Assembly: GCA_963811895.1 (NCBI GenBank)
Contig: CAWETE010000016.1
Span: 248,001-312,000, forward strand
DNA length: 64,000 bases
Source: DASSUW01 sp963811895
Lineage (GTDB): Bacteria; Actinomycetota; Thermoleophilia; Solirubrobacterales; Solirubrobacteraceae
Direction of reading: 5' to 3'
The notes beneath the pieces were generated by a model. It ran no database searches. It worked only from the letters and a program-made list of their open reading frames with translations, and was not told where the DNA came from. A program made the position numbers and the translations under genes. Positions 24,110 to 32,687 of this stretch are shown in pieces. Numbering within the stretch: the stretch's first letter is position 1; every line of letters starts with the position of its first letter.

Positions 24110-26311
24110 TTACGCCTGTGCGGGCTCAGGCAGCTTGTGCTCGTGCGAGATCTTCGGGAGCCAGTCCAGCCGCTTGGGCAGGTACCAGTTCCACTCGCCG
24201 AGCAGCTTCATCGCCGCCGGGAGCAGGACGCCGCGGACGAGCGTGGCGTCGAGCAGGACGGCGGTGGCCAGGCCGACGCCCATCATCTTGAACTCGACCA
24301 TGCTCAGCGAGCCGAAGATCGAGAACACCGCGACCATCACCACGGCCGCGCTGGTCACGACGCCGGCCGTCTGCTTGATGCCGTAGGCGACCGCGTCGTC
24401 GGTGCTCATCCCGCGATCGACCGCTTCGCGGATCCGGCTCAGGATGAACACGTGGTAGTCCATCGAGAGGCCGAACAGGATCACGAAGAGGAACAGCGGC
24501 AGCCAGGACGTGATCCCGCCGAAGGACTCGAACCCGAGGAGGCTCTCGCCGTGCCCCTCCTGGAACACGAGCGTGAGGATCCCGTAGGCCGCGCCCACCG
24601 ACAGCAGGTTCAGCACGATCGCCTTGATCGGAACGACGATCGACCGGAACGTGACGAGCAGGAGCAGGAACGCCAGCCCGAGCACGAAGCCGAACACGAT
24701 CGGCAGGTGCGAGGTCATCGAGTCGTTGAAGTCCTTCGAGCCGGCGGTCATGCCGGTCACGTCGGCCTTCACGCCGTCGACGCTCCCGATCGTGGAGGGG
24801 ATGACGTCGTCTCGCAGCGTGGCCAGCGCCGCGTTCGAGGTGTCGTCGGTGCCGTTGCCCTCCATCGGGATCGACACGACCTCGACGGACTTGTCCGGGC
24901 TGCGGCTCGTCGTCACGGGCTCGGACATCTCGCCGGTGGCGATCGCGGCCTTGTTCATCGCCTCGATGCCGGCCTGGACCTCGGGCTTGGTCACGTCGTC
25001 GGCCTGGACCGCGACGAGCAGCGGGATCGGGCCGCCGGGGAACGCGGCCTGGATGCGGTCGTAGACCTTCATGACCTCGAGGTCGCGCGGCAGCCCGGAG
25101 GTGCCGGGGTTGGCGGTGTGCATGTTGAGCGCCGGGATGCTGAGCGCGATCAGGATGCCGGCGGAGACGACCAGCGACACGACCGGGCGGCGGAGCACGC
25201 GGTCGAGGATCCAGCTCCAGATGCGCGACTCGCCGTGGTTGCGGTGCCGCATGCGGCCGATGATCGGCACGCGGCCCTTCTCGACGTTGTCACCCAGCTT
25301 TGACAGCACGGCGGGGAGCACCGTGAGTGAGCCGAGCACCGCGATGCCGACGACGAGGATCGTGCCGATCGCGAACGACTGGAAGACGATGCTGCCGGCG
25401 AAGAACATGCCGGCCATGGCGATCATCACCGTCAGTCCGGAGATGAGCACGGCCTGGCCCGAGGTCGCCGCCGCGAACTCGAGCGCCTGCTCGGACGAGC
25501 GCCCGGCGTCGCGCTCCTCCATCTTGCGCCGCATGTAGAACATCGAGTAGTCGACGCCGACCGCAAGACCGACGAGCAGCACCACCGAGCTGGCCGACTC
25601 GTCCATCGGGAACAGCTGGCTGATCGGCGCGAGCAGGCCGATCGTCGCTGCCACGGCGGTGACGCCGAGCAGCAGCGGCACGCCGGCGGCGACGAGCGAG
25701 CCGAACGCGACGATGAGGATGATCAGCGTGATCGGGAGCGAGAGGACCTCGGCCTTCTGGAAGTCCTTCTCGAACGCCGCCGAGATGGCCTTGTCGGCGC
25801 TTGCGTCGCCGAACTGGCCGACCAGCACCTGCGGGTTGGCCTTCTGGGCGGCGGCGGTCGCGGCGAGCGTCGTGTCGACGCGGCTTTCCGTGACGTCGTC
25901 ATCGCCTGGGATCTCGAAGGTGATCAGCGCGGAACGACCGTCCTTCGAGAGCTGGCCCTCGTTGCCCTCGGCGAGCGGAGACTCGACCTTGTCGACGCCC
26001 TCGACGGCCTCGATTCGCGAGACGGTGTCCTCGACGGCGGTGGTGAACGCGGCGTCGCCGATCTTGACCGAGCCCTTGCCCTGGATCAGGACCTGCTCAT
26101 CCGCGGAGTCGCGGTAGTCGGCGGCGGCGATCGCCTTGTCGGCGGCCTTCGACTCGCCGTTGCCGTAGTCCTCGTCGGCGATCGTCTTCTGGCCGACGGC
26201 GCCTGCGATCACCACCGAGAGCACGACGAACGCGAGCCAGCCGAAGATCGCCGTCTTGCGATGGCCGGCACTCCAGCGCGCCGCGCGGGAGGCGAGGTTG
26301 CTGCTTTGCAC
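24110..26311 (-). CDS. MMPL/RND-family transporter
   Basis: A 733-residue membrane protein with the MMPL layout: one N-terminal helix (TAIFGWLAFVVLSVVIAGAV), an extracellular domain (about 45-190), five helices, a second helix and domain (about 370-530) and five more helices. The proton-relay type motifs are present: VGVDYSMFYMRR in the first half and FGLSMDYHVFILSR in the second. Such proteins export lipids or toxic compounds using the proton gradient. The GTG start at 26311 is preceded by GGAAGGAC, a good ribosome-binding site. It is followed by a terminator. A paralogue lies at 28592-30774. The cargo is unknown. Confidence 0.93.
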   Translation of the reverse strand: MQSSNLASRAARWSAGHRKTAIFGWLAFVVLSVVIAGAVGQKTIADEDYGNGESKAADKAIAAADYRDSADEQVLIQGKGSVKIGDAAFTTAVEDTVSRIEAVEGVDKVESPLAEGNEGQLSKDGRSALITFEIPGDDDVTESRVDTTLAATAAAQKANPQVLVGQFGDASADKAISAAFEKDFQKAEVLSLPITLIILIVAFGSLVAAGVPLLLGVTAVAATIGLLAPISQLFPMDESASSVVLLVGLAVGVDYSMFYMRRKMEERDAGRSSEQALEFAAATSGQAVLISGLTVMIAMAGMFFAGSIVFQSFAIGTILVVGIAVLGSLTVLPAVLSKLGDNVEKGRVPIIGRMRHRNHGESRIWSWILDRVLRRPVVSLVVSAGILIALSIPALNMHTANPGTSGLPRDLEVMKVYDRIQAAFPGGPIPLLVAVQADDVTKPEVQAGIEAMNKAAIATGEMSEPVTTSRSPDKSVEVVSIPMEGNGTDDTSNAALATLRDDVIPSTIGSVDGVKADVTGMTAGSKDFNDSMTSHLPIVFGFVLGLAFLLLLVTFRSIVVPIKAIVLNLLSVGAAYGILTLVFQEGHGESLLGFESFGGITSWLPLFLFVILFGLSMDYHVFILSRIREAVDRGMSTDDAVAYGIKQTAGVVTSAAVVMVAVFSIFGSLSMVEFKMMGVGLATAVLLDATLVRGVLLPAAMKLLGEWNWYLPKRLDWLPKISHEHKLPEPAQA

Positions 26312-26403
26312 TGGGGAGTCCTTCCGGAGAGATGCTGGGGAGCGAAGTTCTCCGAAAGCTTCGTCCCACGCCGGCGCGGGGGCATGGGTGAGGACTGGTG
26401 TAC

Positions 26404-26449
26404 GCCGGTGCGGACAGCCTCACCGGGAGAGGTGAGGCCGCCGCACGGC
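26404..26449 (-). terminator. Bulged hairpin upstream of the MMPL gene
   Basis: Inner arms CCTCACC / GGTGAGG and outer arms around GTGCGG / CCGCAC form a long interrupted stem, 13 bases beyond the stop of the 19-residue reading frame on the minus strand. It could terminate that short transcript or structure the MMPL leader. Confidence 0.45.
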
Positions 26450-26461
26450 CATCCTGTGGTC

Positions 26462-26521
26462 TTACAGAACGATGATCAGGATGATGATGATGATGAGTAG
26501 CGTGCCCAGTCCGATGTACAT
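26462..26521 (-). CDS. Tiny hydrophobic peptide (19 aa)
   Basis: On the minus strand an ATG at 26521 opens a frame ending in TAA at 26464-26462. The peptide starts MYIGLGTLL, then runs almost entirely in Ile, and ends LIIVL: one transmembrane helix. A GGAG-like sequence (CGGAGCCCATG) sits at the right distance. The run of ATC codons and absence of charges support a membrane peptide rather than chance. I recall similar very short Ile-rich peptides in other actinobacteria but cannot verify a family. It lies between the Ca-binding-repeat gene and the MMPL gene, followed by a hairpin. Confidence 0.45.
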   Translation of the reverse strand: MYIGLGTLLIIIIILIIVL

Positions 26522-26539
26522 GGGCTCCGCGTACCCGCC

Positions 26540-27223
26540 TTATCGAGGACTCACGCTGACCGTTTCGCAATCGGCCGCCACCGAGTCCGCCTGATCGGCC
26601 CGCACGCGGTCGATCCCGGGCCCGCACGTCACGACGTCCGCGATGCCGTCGCGCACGAGGATCCGGTCATCGCCCTCGTCGCCGTTGAGCGTGTCCGTCG
26701 CCGGATCGCCACGCCAGTTCGAGAACAGCCGATCGTTCCCGGGGCCGCCCGACAGCGTGTCGGTGCCGCGTCCACCGTGCAGGATGTCGAAGCCCTCGCC
26801 GCCGGCGATCGTGTCGTCGCCGCGGCGCCCGCGCACGCGGTCGAACCCGGGTCCGGCGTCGACGGTGTCGTTGCCCCAGCCGGCGATGATGCGGTCGTCG
26901 CCGACGCCGCCGGCGACGTTGTCGTCACCGAGTCCGGCGTGCGCGCGGTCGCTGCCCTCGCCGAGATCGAGCGTGTCGTTGCCGTCGCCGGCGCGGACGA
27001 AGTCGCCGCCGTCGCCGAGCGCGACGGCGTCGTCGCCGGCGAGCGCGAACACCCGGTCGGGGCCGGCGAGCGCGCGGATCGTGTCGACGCCGCGACTGCC
27101 GATGATGCGGTCGGGGCCGTCGGTCCCGGTGATGTCGAGAGCGACGGCGGTGCCGGCGGCGGCGAGCGTGACAATCCCCGCGATCACGGGAGCCGCCAAC
27201 AGGCGCTTGCGATAATGGGACAC
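26540..27223 (-). CDS. Secreted calcium-binding (RTX/hemolysin-type) repeat protein
   Basis: A 227-residue protein. The signal peptide (HYRKRLLAAPVIAGIVTLAA) likely ends at AVA-LD. The mature protein is a run of degenerate nonapeptide repeats of the GGxGxDxLx type, for example LGDGGDFV, AGDGNDTL, GGVGDDRI, GGRGTDTL and GGPGNDRL, predicted to form a Ca2+-binding beta-roll. No catalytic or toxin domain is attached. The two Cys in VTCGPGIDR and AADCETV near the C-terminus may form a disulfide. The GTG at 27223 is preceded by CCAGGAGGTG, a strong ribosome-binding site; an extension to 27355 is not protein-like. Confidence 0.88.
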   Translation of the reverse strand: MSHYRKRLLAAPVIAGIVTLAAAGTAVALDITGTDGPDRIIGSRGVDTIRALAGPDRVFALAGDDAVALGDGGDFVRAGDGNDTLDLGEGSDRAHAGLGDDNVAGGVGDDRIIAGWGNDTVDAGPGFDRVRGRRGDDTIAGGEGFDILHGGRGTDTLSGGPGNDRLFSNWRGDPATDTLNGDEGDDRILVRDGIADVVTCGPGIDRVRADQADSVAADCETVSVSPR

Positions 27224-27363
27224 AGGGCCCCACCTCCTGGCTGATGGTTGACGCCCCGGAAACCCTCGGCGGACCGCCGAGTTGCGGCCCCGTCGGAGGC
27301 TCCGGTTACAGCCGGGAGGTCGGGGCCCGTTTTGCGTGCCATACTGGGGCTTCAAGCCCTTCG

Positions 27364-27437
<74 letters not shown>

Positions 27438-27445
27438 TCCCTCAC

Positions 27446-27470
27446 AGCCGCCGTATTCGGCGGCTTTTTT
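27446..27470 (+). terminator. Intrinsic terminator of tRNA-Asp
   Basis: An 8-bp perfect stem AGCCGCCG / CGGCGGCT with loop TATT is followed by five more T's, a textbook rho-independent terminator. The first in-frame ATG of the P450 gene comes one base after the T-run. Confidence 0.9.
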
Positions 27471-27471
27471 G

Positions 27472-28608
27472 ATGCCCGGGATCCTTGCCTCACGGAGCCG
27501 TCGGGGATACAGTGATTGGATCACTTGGCTCGTCTCGGGATACGACGATGTGCGCGCGGGCCTGGACGATGAGCGGCTGACGGTCGATCGCATGTACGCG
27601 TTCGCCGACCGGGCTCCGCCAGGCGCGGTCGATGCGCTGCGCCGCTACGCGCCGTGGGCCATCAGTCCGAGCGGCGCCGACTACTCGTGGATCCCTCCGC
27701 TGATGCAGGCCGGGCTGCGCATCACGACCCCCGCGGACTCAGGACATGCCACCGCGGCCGCGGCGGACGAGCTGCTCGACGGTCTCCTCGAACGCAGCGA
27801 CTTCGACCTGGTCGGCGACTACGCGCTCCCTCTGATGGGGTGGATGCTGGCCGACTTCCTAGGCGGAGACCGGCGGGATGGTCCGCGCCTCATGCAATGG
27901 GCGCTCGACCTCGCGGCCTTCTTCAACAACCCGACCCTCACGGTCGCGCGCACTGAGCGGATGGGTCGCAGCCTCAGCGAGATGGTCGCCTACGGGCAAG
28001 GGCTCCTCACCACGAGTCAGGACGGCGGGTTCCTCGAGCTCGCCAGAGAGGCCGCGAAGAACCATGGGCGCGTCCTCGACGACGAGGGGATCGGCAACAT
28101 CACGCTGCCCTTCCTGACGGGCCAGGTGGGCGTGGCCCATCTCATCGCCAACGCGGTGTGGCTCCTGCTCCAGCACCCCGATCAGGCGGCCAAGGTCACC
28201 GCCGATCCGGACCTCCTCCCCGGGGCGATCGCCGAGACGATGCGCTACCTGTCGCCCATCGCGCTCGTGCCACGCATCGCACTCGAGCCCACCGCCGTGG
28301 ACGGTCACGCCGTCGAGCGCGGCGAGACCATCCAGTTCAGCCTTGCGGCGGCCAATCGCGACCCGGCTCGCTTCCCGGATCCCGACCGCTTCGACATCAG
28401 ACGCTCCCAGGCCGGGGCGATGGGCTTCGGTCACGGCGCGCACAGCTGTCTCGCCGCCGGGCTCGCGCGAAGGCAGGCCGCGAGTGCCGTCAGGGCGCTG
28501 CTGCGCCGTGCGCCGGGGCTCACCCCCGACACGGGCAGTGACGCGGTCTGGAGCGAGATCCCGGGCGTGCAGGCGCTCGATGCGTTCCGCGTCAGGCCTC
28601 CTCGATAG
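27472..28608 (+). CDS. Cytochrome P450-like protein, N-terminus short, atypical I-helix
   Basis: 378 residues from the first ATG, about 50 fewer than usual; similarity begins around WLVSGYDDVRAGLDDERLT. The ExxR motif is ETMR in IAETMRYLSP. The heme-ligand loop FGHGAHSCLAAG retains the Cys. In the I-helix the acid-alcohol pair that handles oxygen (A/G-G-x-E-T) is replaced by TGQVGVAHLIAN. The protein may therefore not be a normal monooxygenase, or may be degenerate. The ATG at 27472 follows directly on the tRNA-Asp terminator, so the true 5' end may have been lost or translation may start elsewhere. Its 3' end overlaps the convergent MMPL gene. Confidence 0.8.
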   Translation: MPGILASRSRRGYSDWITWLVSGYDDVRAGLDDERLTVDRMYAFADRAPPGAVDALRRYAPWAISPSGADYSWIPPLMQAGLRITTPADSGHATAAAADELLDGLLERSDFDLVGDYALPLMGWMLADFLGGDRRDGPRLMQWALDLAAFFNNPTLTVARTERMGRSLSEMVAYGQGLLTTSQDGGFLELAREAAKNHGRVLDDEGIGNITLPFLTGQVGVAHLIANAVWLLLQHPDQAAKVTADPDLLPGAIAETMRYLSPIALVPRIALEPTAVDGHAVERGETIQFSLAAANRDPARFPDPDRFDIRRSQAGAMGFGHGAHSCLAAGLARRQAASAVRALLRRAPGLTPDTGSDAVWSEIPGVQALDAFRVRPPR

Positions 28609-30774
28609 CCGGCTCGGGCCGCACGAACGAGGGCTTGACGCGCAGGACCCGCGCCGGCCACTCGCGGCAGCCACCAGTTCCAGCGCCCCAGGATCGCCAC
28701 CACGGCCGGCACGAGGATCGCGCGCACGATCGTGGCGTCGATCAGGATCCCCGCGGCGAGCGCCGTCCCGAAGATCTTCACCTCGGTCCCCGGGCTGGCG
28801 CTCAGCGCCACGAACGCGAGCCCGAGGATCAGCGCGGCGCTCGTGACCAGCCGCCCGGTGCGGCCGATGCCCTCGACGACGGCCGTGGACGTCGAGCCCG
28901 TGCGGTCGTAGGCCTCGCGCATGCGGCTGATGATGAACACCTGGTAGTCCATCGAGACGCCGAACAGGAAGGCGAACACGACGACCGGGATCTCCGCGTT
29001 GATCGAGCCCGTCGCGTCGATGCCCCAGATGGCCTCCGAGCCGATCCCGTGCTGCCAGATGAGCGTCATCACGCCCCACGCGGCGGCGACCGACAGCAGG
29101 TTGAGCAGGACGGCCTTCAGCGGCAGGACGAGCGAGCGGAAGGCGCGCGCGAGGAAGACGAAGGTGAGGCCGGAGATCAGGGCGATGAGCAGCGGGAAGC
29201 TGCTGTAGACGGCGTCGACGAAGTCGGCGCTCTGGGCGGTCTGGCCGCCGATCGAGACCTCGGCGGGCGCCGCGCCGCGGATGCGGTCGAGCGTCGCGCG
29301 CCCCTCGCTCGAGCTGCCGTCCTCGGCCGGGACGACCGTCACGAGCGCGGTGCCGTCGCGACGCCAGCCGGCCGGGGCGATCGTGCTCTGCACGCCGCCG
29401 ACCGTCGCCAGGGTCTCGGCGACCGCCTCGGGATCGTCGCCTCGGACGAGCGCTTCGAACGGCGATAGCGGTCCGGCGCCGAGGCCGGACGCCTCGAGCT
29501 TCTCGAGGCCGGCGCGCGCGGCGCCCGTCTGGCTCAGCGACTCGGCGCGCGGGCTGCCGAGCTGGATCGAGAAGGCGGCGGCGGCGAGCAGCAGGAGCAC
29601 GGCGGTCGACGCGACGGCCGCGACCCAGCGATGGCGGACGACGATCCGGGCCCAGGCGGTCCAGAAGCGCCCCGCCCGGTCGGCACGGCGCACGCGCGGC
29701 CAGTCCAGGCGCGGTCCGATCGTGGCCAGCACGACCGGCAGCAGCGTGATCGCCACGGCGACGCTGACCAGCGGGATGAACGCGCCGGCGATGGCGATGC
29801 TGCGCAGGAACGGCACCGGGAAGATGAGCAGCGCGAGCAGCGCGATCGCCACGGTCGTGCCGCTGAACACGACCGACCAGCCGGCGTGCGCCATCGCCTT
29901 CTCGACGGCCTCCTCGCCGGTCGCCCCGTTGTCCCGCTCCTCGCGCCAGCGCATCACGACCAGCAGCGCGTAGTCGATCGCGATGCCGAGCCCGACGAGC
30001 GCGACCAGGAACTGGATGACGATCGAGACGTCGGTGAGGCCGGTGAGCGGCCACACGAGCAGGAAGGTCGTCGGGATCGCGACCGCCGCCATCAGCAGCG
30101 GCACGATCGCCATCAGCGAGCTGAAGACGAAGACGAGGACGATCAGCGCGCCGGCGCCGGCCACCAGCACCTCGAGCAGGACGCTCACGCTGGTGTCGCC
30201 CTCGCCGGTCGCCGAGGCGGCGCGCAGCGCCTCGAGGCCCGTGACCTCGACCGGCGATCCCGCGACCGTGACGCCGTCGAGCGCGGCCTGGGCCTGCCGC
30301 GCCTCCGCCTGGCCGGGCTCGAGCCCGGGGAGCTGCGGGATGTAGACGAGCGCGTAGCTGGTGCGGCGGTCCTCGGACACGAAGGCCGGGTCGCCGGTCG
30401 AGCCGTAGGAGGCGATGCGAGCGTCCGGCAGCGCGGCCTGCACCTTGGCGAGCGCCGCGTCGAGCTCCGCGGCGACGCCGGGGGAGTCGACCGTCGTCCC
30501 CTTCGGCAGCGTCACGACCGGGACGATCGGCGCGACGTCGCCGCCGCTGCCGTAGGTCGAGGCGATCTGCTTGTTCGTCTCGAACCCCTCACGACCCGGG
30601 ATGGGGAAGTCCTGGGTGAGAGCGTCGGAGGCCGGCCCGACCGCCGCGAAGGCGGCGATCGTGACGAGCGAGCCAGGCGCCCGCCACCGTGCGCTTGTGG
30701 CCCAGCACCCAACGCGTCAGCGTCGCCAGCGGGTCCTTCCGGGCAGGGGTCATCGCGCCGCCGTCCAGTCTCAT
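28592..30774 (-). CDS. MMPL/RND-family transporter, two frameshifts
   Basis: The main frame (to 30515 and beyond) encodes a typical MMPL transporter. Motif segments include LGIAIDYALLVVMRWREERD and FGVSMDYQVFIISRMREAYD, with about twelve helices. The N-terminal 30 residues (MTPARKDPLATLTRWVLGHKRTV) lie in another frame joined near 30668, and the C-terminal 20 (WPARVLRVKPSFVR, ending EPAIEEA) lie in a third joined near 28664. With both corrected it would be about 727 residues. The start could be 30774 or 30753. A TetR gene sits upstream on the same strand and the gap carries several operator-like repeats, so expression is probably TetR-controlled export of a toxic or lipid compound. Confidence 0.85.
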
Positions 30775-30797
30775 CGAGCCTCACCTCACTAGGGGTG

Positions 30798-30855
30798 TAC
30801 GCGGTAAGCGTACGCAGTAAGCGTATGGCGTAAGTTAGGACATACGGCGTAAGCC
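30798..30855. promoter_or_regulatory. Array of TetR-type operator repeats before the MMPL gene
   Basis: Two perfect palindromes TACGC-N5-GCGTA occupy 30798-30812 and 30811-30825, sharing two bases. Two related half-sites follow (TATGGCGTAAG at 30824 and CATACGGCGTAAG at 30841). They fill the gap between the TetR stop and the MMPL start, where the MMPL promoter must lie. Confidence 0.65.
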
Positions 30856-30862
30856 TGTCAAG

Positions 30863-31546
30863 TCAGCTGCCCGTGTCGCGCTGCCTTTCGAGGCCGTCGA
30901 GAAGCAGATCGAGGGCGAACTCGAACTCGAACTGGTCGTCGCACCAGCCGAGCGTCGTGTCGGCGTCGTGGGTCACCACCTTCAGCATCTCGGCGAGGTT
31001 CGGGTACACGGGCGCCATCTGCTCGGCCATCGCCGCGACGGTCTCGGCCGGAGCGTCGTCGTCCTCCTCGAAGAGCTCCTGCGTGAACCCGAGCGCGCGG
31101 CTGCCCAGGGCGTGCATCGCGTGGTGGGCGAGGTCGGCGGAGAAGTTGGCCCGGAGCATGAGGCCGAGCAGCCCGTCGTAGTAGCGCATCAGCACCGCAG
31201 GTGGCTGGGCCCGCGACTCGAGCACCTTGGGCGCCCAGCGGTGGCGCAGCATCACCTCGCGGGCCGCAAGGATCCGCCGGCGAGTGAGCGGCTTCCACTC
31301 GGCCGGATCGGAGAGCGTCACGTCCTCGACTGCGTCGACGACCTCGCCGATGACCAGCTCGATCACCCCGTCGAGGATCGCGTCCTTGTTGGCGACGTGG
31401 TTGTAGAGCGACATCGCCTCGACGCCGAGCTCCTGGCCGAGGTTGCGCATCGTCAGCGCCTCGATGCCGCGCTCGTCCGCGAGCGCGACGGCAGCCCGCA
31501 GCACCCGTTCCCGGCTCAGGGGCATGCGGGTCGTCTTGGCTTCCAC
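30863..31546 (-). CDS. TetR-family regulator (tetracycline-repressor-like C-terminus)
   Basis: A 227-residue protein. The DNA-binding domain reads PLSRERVLRAAVALADERG, then LTMRNLGQELGVEAMSLYNHVANKDAILDG, the form associated with TetR_C-type repressors. The ligand domain is helical and ends FALDLLLDGLERQRD. The GTG at 31546 is preferred because the extra KTTR tail is common in relatives; an ATG at 31525 is possible. It lies directly upstream of the MMPL gene and an operator array separates them. A further matching half-site sits 13 bases before its own start, suggesting it represses both itself and the pump. Confidence 0.9.
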   Translation of the reverse strand: MEAKTTRMPLSRERVLRAAVALADERGIEALTMRNLGQELGVEAMSLYNHVANKDAILDGVIELVIGEVVDAVEDVTLSDPAEWKPLTRRRILAAREVMLRHRWAPKVLESRAQPPAVLMRYYDGLLGLMLRANFSADLAHHAMHALGSRALGFTQELFEEDDDAPAETVAAMAEQMAPVYPNLAEMLKVVTHDADTTLGWCDDQFEFEFALDLLLDGLERQRDTGS

Positions 31547-31558
31547 GGCGATGCCGAG

Positions 31559-31572
31559 TTTACAGCGTATGT
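31559..31572. promoter_or_regulatory. Operator-like half-site upstream of the TetR gene
   Basis: Read on the minus strand, ACATACGCTGTAAA matches 11 of 14 bases of ACATACGGCGTAAG at 30840-30853 in the MMPL operator array. It lies just before the TetR start, the place expected for autoregulation. Confidence 0.4.
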
Positions 31573-31594
31573 CTGACGTCGCTGCCGATAACAG

Positions 31595-32617
31595 GTGGTT
31601 GTGAACGCAACCGAGCCATCGCACACCGAGCTTCCCGGCGAGCTCGCGACCTTCCGCGCCGTCGGCGCGGTCGCGTTCTGGCTCGGCGCCGTGGGCGGCG
31701 TGATCCTGTGGGTGACGCAGCCGGAGACGATCCGCAACGAGTTCGTCGCGGTCCTCACGACGCTCGCCTGCGTGGCGATGGGCTCCGTGATGATGTTCAT
31801 GCCGTGGAAGCGGATCGGCCAGCAGTGGCTCGTGCTCGCGCCGCTCGTGGGGACGGTCGTCATCGCGGCCGGCATCGCGAACATGGACGGCGGCCGCGAG
31901 GTCTACGAGGGCTTCTACCTCTACGCCGCGCTGTCGGCGTGCTACTTCCTGCCGGCCCGGCAGGTCCGGCTCGTGCTCGTCGTGGTCGCGGTGGCCGCGG
32001 CGCTGCCGCTGGCCGAGGACGCGAGCGCCGACTCCGTCGTCCGCTGGGCCTACGTGGCCACCGGCGCGGCGATGCTCGCCACCGTGCTCCAGTCGGCGCG
32101 CTCCCGGGTGCGCGAGTACGCCGCCGAGGTGCGCGCCCTCGCGCAGCGCGACCAGCTGACCGGCGTCCTCAACCGCCGCGGCCTCGAGGGGCGCGCCGGC
32201 GAGGAGATCGCTCGCGCCCGGCGCCACGGCGACACCTTCGCGCTCGTGTACCTGGACCTCGACGGCTTCAAGCAGGTCAACGACAACCTCAGCCACGCGA
32301 CGGGCGACCGCGTGCTCGAGCAGGCGGCCGGCGAGATGGAGTCGGTGCTGCGCGGCGAGGACGCGCTCGCGCGCGTGGGCGGGGACGAGTTCGTCGCCCT
32401 GCTCCCGGCTTCCGGGCCCGCTGACGGCGCCGCCGTCGCGTCGCGCCTGGTCGACGCGATCGAGGCCGTCGCCGCCGGCCTTCCGGGCGCCGGGCACGTC
32501 AGCGCCACCACGGCGTGGTCCTCCTACCCGGATGACGGGGACACGCTCGACGCGCTCCTGAACGCGGCCGACGCGGTGCTGCTCGAGCGCAAGCGCGCAC
32601 GGCCGTCAGCGCGTTAG
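31595..32617 (+). CDS. Membrane-bound diguanylate cyclase (GGDEF)
   Basis: A 340-residue protein. Five or six N-terminal helices (residues about 20-165, for example GAVAFWLGAVGGVILWV and VRLVLVVVAVAAALPLA) are followed by a short linker and a GGDEF domain (DQLTGVLNRRGLE, DLDGFKQVNDNLSH, RVGGDEFVALL). The active-site GGDEF is intact. No RxxD inhibitory site was identified with certainty. It should make cyclic di-GMP in response to a membrane signal. The C-terminal end (LLNAADAVLLERKRA) is shorter than the usual ADxALYxAK segment. GTG starts at 31595 and 31601 are both possible. It is divergent from the TetR gene. Confidence 0.9.
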   Translation: MVVNATEPSHTELPGELATFRAVGAVAFWLGAVGGVILWVTQPETIRNEFVAVLTTLACVAMGSVMMFMPWKRIGQQWLVLAPLVGTVVIAAGIANMDGGREVYEGFYLYAALSACYFLPARQVRLVLVVVAVAAALPLAEDASADSVVRWAYVATGAAMLATVLQSARSRVREYAAEVRALAQRDQLTGVLNRRGLEGRAGEEIARARRHGDTFALVYLDLDGFKQVNDNLSHATGDRVLEQAAGEMESVLRGEDALARVGGDEFVALLPASGPADGAAVASRLVDAIEAVAAGLPGAGHVSATTAWSSYPDDGDTLDALLNAADAVLLERKRARPSAR

Positions 32618-32687
32618 ATGCCCCGTTTGCGGTAGGGCTGGACTTTCGAGCAGGTCAGAAAACCACCCCTGTCGTCACGCTCAATAC

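Noticed and set aside
26540..27223. RTX toxin or CRISPR-like repeats in the Ca-binding-repeat gene
   Set aside because: The repeats are degenerate protein nonapeptides, not DNA repeats with spacers, and there is no toxin domain or type I secretion gene nearby.
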